Shown piece after piece: positions 13,511 to 25,080 of a DNA stretch of 64,000 nt. Within the stretch, counting starts at the first letter, position 1. Every line of letters starts with the position of its first letter. A program made the position numbers and the translations under genes. The notes under the pieces are model-generated. The model ran no database searches. It saw nothing but the letters and a program-made list of their open reading frames with translations, and was not told the origin of the DNA. This stretch comes from Emydura subglobosa (taxonomy: Eukaryota; Chordata; Testudines; Chelidae): contig ML679966.1 in assembly GCA_007922225.1 (NCBI GenBank), positions 53,425,870-53,489,869 on the forward strand, written 5' to 3'.

Positions 13511-16500
13511 TATACACTAATGTGCTCAGTCCTGATCTCAATGAAGCAAATGAGAACTTCCACTGAAGATAGTAAAAGGAGAACCAAGCCCAAGCTTCAG
13601 ACTATTTGTGGTCCATGGCTCTTTTTGCAAGAGGAAGAGTGTTCTGGACAAATTTATCTTCTGTGAGTACTATATTTGTTTGATAAAATAGTAAAAAGAT
13701 AAGATCATGGGTGAGTATTACACTAAGTACACACAATATTTTTGTATGTATTTTGCTGTGTGCTGAGTGTTTAGTTTTATTTTCAATGTGCTTCACATAC
13801 AGTCTATTGTTGGTACTATAGAAGTGCTGGAGGCCCTGTAAGGGTACCAGTTTGTTCACAAAGGGCCTGATCCTGAAAGGTGCTGGGTACTTGGAATTCC
13901 TAATTTAGTAATTAGTTTTAAGAGCTCGCCACACTTTGTAGGCCCAAAATGTACTTTAAATTGAAATATATGCACATCTTGGAAGATGTGTTCTGCATTT
14001 TGTAGAATTGAGCCCACAGCGCTTAGGGATCCCATATGAAAACTTAGTACATTTTAGAATATATTTGAAATATACAAGATTACTTTCATAAGGCATATTA
14101 TCTATTTAAACAGTGAGATCCAGGTATACCAGTTCATAAGCACTCAGCATGTGTCATTCAACAACAGAAATTCTATGACTTCTACATCCTAGCCGCATAC
14201 TATGTTTGTTTTCAGTGCTTGTTCCCTCATTTTATTTTCCTTAATTCATTCTTCATGGCTAGCTAGGATCACATCAGCTAGAGTCAGTTAGAATCACAAA
14301 ATTAATAAGAGATGCATGTGCTACCTCTGTTAGACAAGTGTTGCCTCTTTTTAGTCAGAAAGTAAAGACTTGCTAACTCTCAGGCCACAACAGATTTTCC
14401 ATGCCTGTTATTGTTACACTAGCCTCTAGTTTAGGAACCTATTCATAATTGAAGAAATCGCTCCAGAAACAATTAAATTCCCTTTCTCTCCTTACTTAGA
14501 GACACTATGAAAGAGAAGAAGAAAGTGACAGAGTAGGGGAAAGAGGTGAAACTTGAAGAAGGCAAAAAGAGGCCATGGTAGGATGTATTGTCCAATGAGT
14601 AGTGGAAAGCCTGTGGGAAGTGGCCACTTAGGTGGATCCAAGTCCCCAAATCTCATTTTTCCCTGTCACATCTGCTGGGGTTTGGAACCAGACCTAAAGG
14701 GGTTAAATTACTGGGAAGCAGATGCAGCTGGGACTCAAAGCTGACACTCATAAAATAAGGAAAAGAGGAGGCTAACGTGGCCCCACCTCTATTTCTAATA
14801 GGGGGAAAAGCTGTTCTTCTGTGACTGCTGAGTAAGGAGAGCTTTTTGTTTAGGAGCCTGTTTGTGCAGCAAAATGGTGAGAGCTTTTACTTGGAGCTTG
14901 TTTGTGCCCTTGTGATGGGGAGGTTTCATTTAGAGTTTATGCTCTAGAAAGGGAAAGAACTTTTTTGGCTCTGTTTTGGGAGTGGGCTGCTTGTACAGGG
15001 GGTGAGTTTCCATCCTGTGACAGGAGTGAAGGTATAAAACGTTATTTTCCTGTTTCTGGGAAAGCAGCACCTAAAAAGCCACAAAGAGATGTTTGGTTAT
15101 TTTCAGTTCAGATGTTGGGGCCTTAATATTCTATGGCAGCTGGGAATGATAACTGATTGCTTATCTGAGAGAGGAGTGATATTTGGGGACGAGAAAGAAG
15201 TGAGGCAAAACCAGGAGGAAAGTGGGTCTGGCTTATATAACCAAAAAGCAGAGACAGTTTGGTTATATGTCTCCGTGTTCCCCAACCAGACAAAGCATAA
15301 GTGTCTGATAAATGGGTTCTGGCTTTGATCCATCTCAAGTAAGAATATCTTGTTTTGAGCTTAGATGCTTAGGGTGTCCCCCCACTGGAAAAGCTCTGCC
15401 CTCTAATTCTCCATTGGTACAGCTCAGGTGTTTTTATCCCCACTTGATTGCCTATCTCTGCTCAGAGTAGTTAGTTGACAAACTGGTAAAAATACCTAAG
15501 ACTGTCTGAACTACAGCTTCCACTGGGTCCCACAATGTGCATCTATATTAGTAGATTGTAATCTCTTTAGGCAATAATTATCATGTGTGTTTGTACAATA
15601 CCTAGCAAAATAGGGCCCAACCTGGCCTTCAGAAGCTACTGCAATATAAATGCTGATGATTTATTGTTGTTGGTATTTCAGAAACTGCTAGCAGTGGTGC
15701 AAATGCACAGTTGCTGACACCCACTACTATCTGGAAAAGCTCATGTATTGTTTTACCATCATGTCATGCACACCTGCTCAGAGTCTGTGCCTTGTCTATG
15801 CTAGCATTTACAATGTGCTACCACTGGGGCAGCTGTACCATTGCTAGCAATAGCTGCAAAACAGTTACTAAGTACTTATAAATCCCACGGACTCCCATGA
15901 GCTGTGGATGCCCAGCACTTCTGAAAAAAGTCTCATTGGCATAGACAGCATAGCTTATTTAATAAAAGCTTTCCCTCTCTTACTATATTACTACTACTTC
16001 TTTGTCTTGAAGTAATACAAGTAAGAGGGAAACATTTGTTTTGAGAATTGCAAAGTTTTTTAAACAAATGTTGAAGAGGGCAAGCAATCTGTGTGTTTAA
16101 CATGTCTCTTTTTAGATCTGTCTGTGTAGGAAAATTGTGTATCAGGGAAGTTATACCAGGGACAAATTTTGACCCTCCAAGTACAGCAGACGTGTCCTTA
16201 CTTCCAACTTCTAAGGGTGTGACTTTCAAAAAATGCCCACTGATTTCACTGGGATCAGAGTTAAGGCAATATGAGTGTGTTTCTTACTCTGCTGGAAACA
16301 ACTTAGGATGGAATTTTCCAAACATGGTTTCCATCACATCTTTACACATGAACAAAGGTGAAAAGTGAAGATTACACTTTAGTGCTGCTGAGAATTATTC
16401 AAAATCAATTTTAGCATTGCTTTTCCTTGTTACTTTAAATTCACTTTGCATTCATTGGGGCAGATAAGAAATGTTGGAAGGAATGTGATTTTTATGGAGG

Positions 16501-19500
16501 CTGCTAAACATAATTGGATTGCTTGCACTAAACTATAAAGCAAATCTGTTGGGATTTAGGGAGCCTTTCATACAATAAGTATGCCAACAATTATTACTGA
16601 GTGACTTATCTAAAATTGTAGACTTGCTGAATATTGGGAAGCTTGTTTAAATATAGAAGTGGATTTACTAAACTCTTGAATTAGTACAGGGCCAAAAGAA
16701 AAATTCTCTGGAGCAGTGGATGGTTCAGGGGATTGGTAATGGGGTTAGGACCAATTCCTGTTTCATTTAGTCAGCTGAATAGACCAGTGGAACATGATAG
16801 AATTACCTGACTGATTAAAATGAGTGGAATTAGATGCATATAATCTTTGACCTTAATGTCACTGGCTCAATCCAGTCCAGGCTGGAAATGACCACCATGA
16901 CCCTTCAATGGATGTTGGGTGGTCTGTGTGAAACAAATCAGCACTTTCAATCCAGTTCCTAGTGTCCATTACAAAAGATACCAATCCACTAACTTTCACC
17001 CTAACTGGGAGTGCCTGCAGAGAGTCCAATGATCTAGTGTGCACAGAAATTGAATTATCCCATCACTCTATAGGTGGTCCCTCCAGAACAGGGTTGAAAC
17101 ATGGGTATAAAAATAGGAGGAAGCATGAGAGTTGCTGCACCTGTTTTATGTAGAGGATTTTAGTCCCTAAAGCTGTGAATCTGGTGCCAACAGTGCTGGT
17201 TTTTGAGGTGAAAGTACTATCAAGTGTCTGTCAGACAGACTATATTTCAATCCATAAAGTTACTAGACCAACCCATTAATGGTAAAAATATTATAGTCAG
17301 ACAAATTTCTATATAAGGTGTAGTCAATATTTTTGGTTTTATCACTTGCTTCCTTGACTTGCACCTATGGCTGGGTTCTGGTCTATGCATGGAACCACAG
17401 AGGCTATATTTCAGTGTGTGGACACACACAAAGTGCTTTGTCTAGTTTTTAAAACCTCTTGTGATTTCCTTGGGAGACTATTTAACAATCTAAGATCTCA
17501 CTGTTAGTCGTTTTCTCTTACTACTTGGATTGAATTTACTCTTCTCTTCATCACTCCTTTCTAGTTACAACCATTTGTACTCTTTCTTCTGCAAATACTT
17601 GTACCTCCTGCATGGAGGGAAGAGTGTAGGTTGGGAAGAGGCTAAGGATGAAGAAAGAGGTACAACACACAAATGAGCAAAGAGGTTTTTTATTCATGAA
17701 CTGTTATCTTGTGCCAAGCTGCCAGGCACAGAGAATAATTTATCCCGTTAGAAATAAAGATGGATGAGACTTGCATGTAATTTTGCAGGTTTTACTTCTC
17801 TGACAAGGAGGGCAGAGTGAATGCAGCCTCTGTCTCCATGCAAAAAAAATCTAGCTACATAAGATAAAGCTGTCTCTCAGCAGCAGAATATTACACACTG
17901 ACCTTGATATCCTTTATGTGAGAGCTAGACACAAGGCTCAAATAGTCGTGACTAGTGCCTTTAGTGTATTGTATATAAGCCTGCTTTTTAGTAACATTAG
18001 TCATATGCATGATGATGTGGTGTGTATTAGCCATATAGGTATTGATACCATTTGTAAACCATCTCCCCCAATAGCAAATGGTAAATGGCTTCACTTAATG
18101 GCGATTCTCCAGAGCCTCAGAAGTCAAAGACCCTTTAACCAGGGTCATGAATTTAGAAGAACGAAGTCGTTGTAGGAGTAGGCTGTTCAGAGACTCCTCT
18201 TTAGCATGATCAAAATAGTATGTTTCTCTATTTGGATCAAAGCAGAGGCAAGACTTTGGTTTGGGAGTGACTTGTATGTAAATGTCTTTTGACCAACTTA
18301 AAATGAGAATCTTCTAAATGCTAAAATAAAAGGACTTCCACCCACATTTTCCAATATGATGTGGCTTTGCTCCAGTACTTGGATTTTAAATGAAAGAATA
18401 GACATTCTGGATTAGAATGCTGGGCCTACTGGAAATATACAAGTAATGCAAAGCTGTGAGTTAACTGCTTTTGAGAAATACACTCTGTGCAGACTAGTAT
18501 TTACAGAAGTTGCCGACATAGATGCTAAATTTATACCAACTAGTTAGTATACATAACCCATAGCAAAGTGGAACCTTCACCATAAAAGATAAACCTATTT
18601 CCTCTCATCCCCTTTGAATTCTTCTATTTAAAATAAGGCAATCTGAAATGTCTTAGGTTTTTGAAAGGGAGATGTCTTGCAGTATCCTGATGAGTCATCT
18701 TTTAGGATGACTTGATTTTCCCCCACTCTGCACTTGCTTTCTTTATTCAGTTGGAGTTATACAATCTGCCTCAGAACTGCAGAAGAAGCTGGGCAGAATT
18801 CCAGAATGATACGTCAGTGTGAGGAGCAATGATGGGGTGACTCAGCAGAAGCATTGTCTTTGCAGTTTCACTGCAATGCTGTTCACTCACGATCTTCCTG
18901 GAGACCAGTCTAGTCTCTGACAAGTGTCTCCACGTCCCTCGCTTATTCTTACCTTGATATCGGTCAAGGGCAGTGGAAGGCAGAGGAAGACCTCCATTGA
19001 AACTGAAAATATGAAATTGCCCTGCAAAGATAAAAATCCTTTCAGTAAATAACAGTCTTAGTGACAGAGTTTGCCTACTTTGTACAGTGTTTGATTATCA
19101 GGCAGGTCTTTATTAAACACAATATTATATTTCAAGACCTCTTATTTCATTTTGTGTGTATGTGTGCATACATAATCCTGACAGTACAATGAGAACTTAA
19201 TGGAACAAATTATATTTAAAAAAAAAAAAAAAAAACAATAGCATTAGCTCTTCTAGTGGCACTTCTTAAAATCTAAGCATATAATGAGGAAATAATAGAT
19301 TAAATTGTCTATTTTGTTTTAAAGGCAATAGGAAACCTACTGAATGATTTGAATGGAAACCCACCTGCCCAGCTAAACACCTGTCAAAATACCTTTTCTG
19401 TATTCAGTTACTAATCTTTTTAATTTGCTAATCTCTTATAAGAATTGAAATGGCTCCCTCTTATGGCAAAAGAGAAGCAGTTGAGGTACTTCATATTTCT

Positions 19501-21150
19501 TTGAACAGGTGCAAATCTGGTCCAGATTTGAATCTGAGATTTCACCCCTTCCAAGGTTCAAGGGTTTGGAAGGCTTTGGTGCTGGCAATAGTAGAAGGAC
19601 AGGTCACGCTCCCTATACCCATATGCAGGGGAAATCTTCCTGTTTTGGTTCTGTCCCTCCCTATGTGGAATGGGGAGGTTGTACCCCTCTGTGGCACTGT
19701 CCCCCAGAGATTTCAGTGAGCCTGTATGTTGGGGAAAAAGAGGGATAGAGAATATGCATAATGACACCAAAACACTTTTGGTAAATCCACCCAAAAAGTA
19801 ATGAAGCCCAGGTTCTACTACCTCTTACAGAGTGCCCATTTCACACTGGGGAGCCCTCTTTCAAATCTGTGTCCCTGGGACAGCCGCCAATATAGAACTT
19901 CCTGGCAATATAACTTGTCAAGTTGTGATGCCAGGGAGCCACATGATTGGGTGCTTGTTCCAAGGTTGGGCAAACTCGTGCTTCATGGCAGAAGAGTTCA
20001 GAGGAAATTTGGTTGGTGGGTGGGTGGGAGGGGGAACCTGTGGAGGTGGATGATCCAAATCAAAGATGGCTGGCAGATACTCAATTCAGATAAGAGTTCG
20101 GATTATAACCCCCTACCCGCATCACTCCAGAACTACCAAATTCAGTAACAGCCATAGGCAAAGGTCTGATTCAGGCCCTTCTCAACTCTTGAAAGGTTTC
20201 TCCAGACCACCTGCTCTAATATTCTTCAGGGAAAGGGTGAATTGTAGCATAGAATTAGGTGTTAACTCGCATCCAAAATTATCAAACCACAATGCTGTGT
20301 AACATGCAAATTCTCCTGGGGTTTTTTCCTCCGCACTTATCACTGATCTCAGCCAAGATGCTACAATGAAAAGGAAATACTTTTTAAAAATTTTAACTAG
20401 AAATTAAGAATGACTGTTCAAAGTAGCCTTTATGAAATTTTGTTTTAGTATATTTAGTATTTATTTTAGTATGTTCACATTTCCTGTGAATGTGAATTGT
20501 CCCTCACTGTGATCTCTTATTGTAATGATACTTCATAGCAAAAGTTCCAGAGTGGCAAGGCAAAAGTAGGATTGAGTACAGAGGCTTTCAATATTGCTAC
20601 AAGATCAATTATCTTGCCAATAATTGCTTCTGAATCACTATGAATAAAAAATGGGAATTTCATTCTCTTAAGTCTTGCTATATCATCCGACTATTGAGGA
20701 TGGCACTTCCTTAGTAGATTATGAATTATTCTTTTTTAACTGTACTTAAGAAATATAAAGTGTTTTAGTGATTTAGCCTCATTAACAAGATGTAATCATT
20801 AGATTTTACCATGGATTCATCTTTACAAATCTCTCCTCAGCCTCAGTGAGTTTGATCACATTGTTGTTCTTCCCTGGACTCATCAATATTAAATTCTATA
20901 TTCTTATTAGAAATTTGGACTCTAGAGATCAGAGCATTTTGGTTGGAATTAGTGCCACGTGTGTTCATCTAACACTTGTTACTGACTTCTGCTGCCAAAG
21001 AAACAAGCAGCTTTCCAGAGATACTAGATGATCATTCTGTACACCCCATTCTATCTATTTTAGGTGCTTTTGGAACTTTCTACCATAGTCCTCTCATAGT
21101 CTTTAATGTATTTATCCTGGCCTTGCTCCTGTAAGTTTGGAAAGGTACTA
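13511..21150. other. Intergenic, no gene recognised
   Basis: AT-rich, with a poly-A run at 19218-19235 and the small repeat at 15555. A fragment at 15775-15865 resembles chelonian MITE sequence. No coding similarity is recognised. Confidence 0.55.
15555..15670 (+). repeat. Dispersed vertebrate repeat (CR1/L3-like 3' end)
   Basis: It runs TGTAATCTCTTTAGGCAATAA, TGTTTGTACAATACCTAGCA, then AATAGGGCCC and ends in an AT-rich TTATTGTTGTT tail. It is the forward counterpart of the 7693 copy. Heavily decayed. Confidence 0.5.
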
Positions 21151-21254
21151 CTATCTCCAGTTGACAAATGAGGAGCTGTGGTACAGAGACCCTAAGTNNN
21201 NNNNNNNCTATCTCCAGTTGACAAATGAGGAGCTGTGGTACAGAGACCCTAAGT
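21151..21254. other. Assembly gap (10 N) flanked by identical 47-bp sequence
   Basis: The 10 Ns at 21198-21207 are flanked by 21151-21197 and 21208-21254, which are identical over 47 bp. Two contig ends overlap here and were not merged, so the gap and one copy are probably artefacts. Confidence 0.9.
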
Positions 21255-21454
21255 GACTCATCAAAGGTTACTGGTCATACAAGAAGCTTTTGGCAGAGCA
21301 GGGAAATGAATCTGGATCTCCCAAGTTCTAGACTAGTGCCCAAAGTCTAGACTTTGCCTGGTTTTTGTCACATACTCTCTCTCATTCTGTTGTCATATAC
21401 TGTTTGGAAAACATAATGCAAAGGAATTGTACTCTTCCCCTTTTTTCCTCATAA

Positions 21455-21675
21455 GAAGGCGGTGTGGTAGAGTGGACAGGGGCCCGGCCTTGGAGTCAGG
21501 AGATAAGGATTCTGTTCCTGGCTCAGCCACTGACCTACTGTGTATCCTCAGGCAATTCACTTCACTTTTCCATGCCTTCACTTCTCCATCTAGAAAATGG
21601 GGATAATGACTCGTTTTGGAAAGCATTTTGAGACTTGTATGGCATGTTTCACCTGTAAGTGCTATCCATATGCAA
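21455..21675 (+). repeat. MIR / CORE-SINE relic
   Basis: It contains GTGTGGTAGAGTGGACAGG, a GGAGTCAGGAGA head, TCTGTTCCTGGCTCAGCCAC, the CTGTGTATCCTCAGGCAA core and CATCTAGAAAATGGGGATAA. This is the order of the ancient tRNA-derived MIR core family. Confidence 0.75.
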
Positions 21676-22114
21676 ATAAAAAGCATTTACTTCTTGTAAC
21701 ATAACAACCATAACAAGAACAGAGCAAATAGCTAAAAGAAGAGGGCTTTTGTGAGGACCAAAACTTTGAATTTCTGGACATCTGTGGAACTAAAATCTTA
21801 CCTTCTAATATGGTAGGAATATGTGTTCAAAAACGTATAGGCCAGATTCTGGGCCATGCCTGAGCTATCCACAGCACAACTCGGAAAGGTAGGCACAAAA
21901 GTGGCACATTTTCCTAAAACTGGCTATGCAGAATTAGAGGAGGTTCAGAGAAGTGCAGTGAGCACATCTGAATGAAAAGATTGGGATTCTTTACATTAGA
22001 AAGTTGACTGAGAGGAGATGATAAAAGTGTATAAAACCGGTCTTGTAACATAAGAACAAAGGGGGGGTGAATTCAAAACTGGTGAAATGTTTTCAAACAT
22101 ATAATTAGGCTTTG

Positions 22115-24120
22115 GAACTCCTAGAATCCTAGAAGTGTGGAGCTAGAAGGAACCTTGAGAGGTCATCAAGTCTGTCCTCAGGACCAAGTAAATCCAGACC
22201 ATACCTGACAGATGTTTTGTTCAACCTATTCTTAAAAACCTTCAATGATGGGACTCCACAAATGCCTTTGGAAATCTGTTCCATAACTTGACTACCCGTC
22301 TAGGTATCTTTTTTTTCCCCTAATATCTAACCTGAATCTCCTTTGCTGCAGATTAAGACAATTACTACTTGTCCTATGTTCAGTGGACATGAACCACTAA
22401 TCATAGTCCTCTTTATAACAGCCCTTTAACATATTTGAAGAATAGCAGGTCACTCCTCTGTCTCTTCTAAAGACTAAATGTGTTCAGGTTTTTTTAAAAC
22501 CCTTTTTCAATTACTTTTGTTGCGCTCTCCTGTACTTTCTCCAGTTTGGCCATGTATATTTTTCTGAAGTGTCATCTGCAGAATTGGACACCGTACTCTA
22601 GCTGAGGCCTCACCAGTGTTGAGTTCAGTGAAATCATTATCTCCCACATCTTGCATACAACACTCCTGTAAATATTCCCCCGAATGTTACTCTTTGTAAC
22701 TGCATCACATTGACTCATTCAATGTGTGAACTACTATAACCTCCAAATCCTTTTCAGCAGTAAAACTACCTATCCATTTTTTGTAACTGTGCCTTTTGAT
22801 TTTTTTTTTTTTTTCAGTGAAGTACTTTGCACTTTTCTTTATTGAATTTCAGCAATTGTTGAACTCAGACCAATTCTCCAATTTGTCATGGTCACTTGGA
22901 ATTCTAATCTTGTCCTCCAAAGTGCTTGCAACCCTCCCAGTTCAGTGCCATCCACAAACTTTATGAACATACTCTCTACTCCATTTTATTGACTAGTACT
23001 GGACCCACAATTGACCCCTGCAAGACTCCACTAGATTTTTTTTTTTGTTTGACAGCAAACCATTAACTCTCTGAATATAGGTCTTTCAACCAATAGTACA
23101 TCCACCTTGTAGTAACTTCATCTAGACCATATTTCCCTACTTTGTTTATGCCATGTGGGACTGTCAAAATGCTTACTAAAATCAAGATATCATATCTACT
23201 ACTTTCCTTTCCCTCCCATTTACTGGGCAAGTAACCTTGTCAAAGAAAAAAATTAAGCTGATGTTGAATTATTTATTCTCGACAAATCCATGTTGGCTAT
23301 TCCTTAACCCTATTATCTTCTAGGTGCTTACAAATGATTAATAATTTGTTCGTGTCTTTTCAGGTACTGAAGTTAGGCTATGTGCTCTAAAATTCCCTGG
23401 GCCCTCTTTCTTCCCCTTTTTTAAGATGGGTACTATGTTTGCAATAGGCTGACCACCTTTTCAAAAGGCAACAGCAGGACACAAGTCCTGCTCCCCTCCA
23501 TTGCCCTGCCGTCTGCTCCTCCTCTAGCCAGGGCAGAAGCCAGAGCTGGCAGGCTACAGTAAGAGCCACCCAGAGGGCCTGGGCCACTATGGAGAGTCCT
23601 GGAGTAGGACAGGTGGAACTCCTCACAGTGGCTTAGGCTCCAAGGGCAGCTATTATGGTAGCCCAGCTCTGGCTTCTGCCCCACCCAGGGTCAGGGGCTC
23701 AGGGGAGAGGAGGATGAGGGGTGAGAGCTCATGGCTAGTGGGGCTAAAGTGGCTTAGTGCCCATCCTCCCAGTGGGGAGAGGCTGGTGCCTTGCCAAGGC
23801 TTGGAATGGTGTCATAGGGAATCCAGGACAAATACTGTCCTGGAGTCATTCAGTCTTGGACTGGGACTTGAAATGTACATTTTGAGACTGTCCTGCCCAG
23901 TTCGGGACATGGGGTCACCCTCCTTTACACCCTTCTCCTGTCCTCTAAGTCCTCGCCTGTCCTCCCTGAGTTCTCAAAGATAATGGCTCTTGAGTGCTGA
24001 GACTATTTCGGCTAGTTCCCTAAGTCCTCGAGCCTGAACATCATCAGGCCCCCACAAGCTGAATGCACCTCCGTTAACTCCCTACTCTGGAACCTGTTCT
24101 TTCTCTACCTGGTGTTCACT
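22115..24120 (-). mobile_element. CR1 LINE relic, minus orientation, interrupted
   Basis: The left edge ATCCTAGAAGTGTGGAGCTA then GAAGGAACCTTGAGAGGTCA is the reverse of a CR1 3' terminus. The rest follows the usual CR1 order up to 'gacaaatccatgttggctat' near 23285, then resumes at about 23965 with 'ctcaaagataatggctc' and 'tttcggctagttcccta'. The break at about 23440-23930 is filled by another element. No ORF is intact. Confidence 0.75.
23440..23930 (-). mobile_element. DNA-transposon-like insertion inside the CR1 relic
   Basis: The right end reads on the minus strand as AGGGTGACCCCATGTCCCGA then CAGGACAGTC. This matches the start of a common sauropsid repeat of the 'GGGTGACCAGATGTCC' type. 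The left end CTGACCACCTTTT is a loose partner. The middle is GC-rich. Confidence 0.5.
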
Positions 24121-24289
24121 AGGCCCCCCTGTAACCCACCGTTATTACTGCAGGGAAGACTGAAGTAGCAGCTGTGTCTGGCCCCTCCATCCCCCAGCTG
24201 GCCTCAGGAAAGAGCCAGGCCCTGACGAACCGAGCAGGGCTCAGCTGGGCGGGAGCTGGACGGTTTAGAGGGTATCAAGGCGCCTCCAC

Positions 24290-25080
24290 CCACGTTACTG
24301 AGAGAAGCGGAAGCGCGCGACGCCCCACGCCAGCAGCGGCCAGCCACACACGCCCGCCCGCCCGAGTGACTGACAGCGAACCCGAGGGGCGGGCGTTGAA
24401 TGAGCGGCGGCGGCCGCGCGCCCCGTTCTGTGGCGGTGACGTTACCGGGTCATGAACTCGGAGCGGAAGTATGTGGCGGGGGCGGGCGGGAACCCAGCCG
24501 GGGATGCTGCTGCCGTCGCCGCCGGCAGAAACATGACAGGAGGCGGGAAGCGGAGACCCCGCGCGGGCGAAGCGGGCCCAGCGCAGGTAGCGGCCGGGGG
24601 CGGCGAGGCGGCTCCACGGGAGGGAGGGAGGGAGGAGCCGCCCGCGGGCGCTGCCATCAGGCTGAGGCGGGGCTGGGGTGGGTCCGCGCTGTGGGGAGGC
24701 GGTTGGTGTCACGGGCCGGGCTCGCGCTGGCCCCTTTTATCCCAGCCGCCCGGCGGGCGCGAGGCGGGGGGGAGGCAGCCGGGCCGTAGACGGGGGCTCC
24801 TCCGTCTGCGCCATGGCGCTGTCAATCCTCCGAGGAGCCGGGCCGGCCTGGGTCACGCCGGTGTGAGGCCGGTGCCTTGTCACGGAGCGGGCGGGCGGCG
24901 GGGGAGAGCGCGCTGAGCTAATCCGCGAGGCCTGTCTTGCAGGCGGTGGTCTGCGCCTAACCCCGCACCCGCCGCCTGCCGGGCCTCTTCAGTGCGGGCT
25001 GAGCGGTGCGCCTGCTGTGTCCGGCGCTGCTCCCCGCGCCGGGCGCGCTGGGGGTGGGAAGCGGAGGTTACAGAGGTGGG
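24290..25080 (+). promoter_or_regulatory. HPF1: CpG island and presumed HPF1 promoter / 5'UTR
   Basis: The only strongly GC- and CpG-rich stretch of the window surrounds HPF1 exon 1 and the start of intron 1; the flanks are AT-rich. A CRE-like half site TGACGT lies at 24437-24442, about 95 bp before the start codon. No TATA box is evident, as is usual for housekeeping promoters. The transcription start itself cannot be fixed from sequence. Confidence 0.8.
24533..24586 (+). CDS. HPF1: HPF1 exon 1 (coding part)
   Basis: Codes for 18 residues starting MTGGGKRRP, matching the Gly-rich basic start of mammalian HPF1. It ends in phase 0 after a CAG codon, followed by donor GTAGCG. It lies inside the CpG island. 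Confidence 0.9.

Noticed and set aside
24275..24712. 145-residue minus-strand open frame in the CpG island
   Set aside because: High GC content removes stop codons in every frame. The product is low-complexity Pro/Ala/Arg and overlaps HPF1 exon 1.
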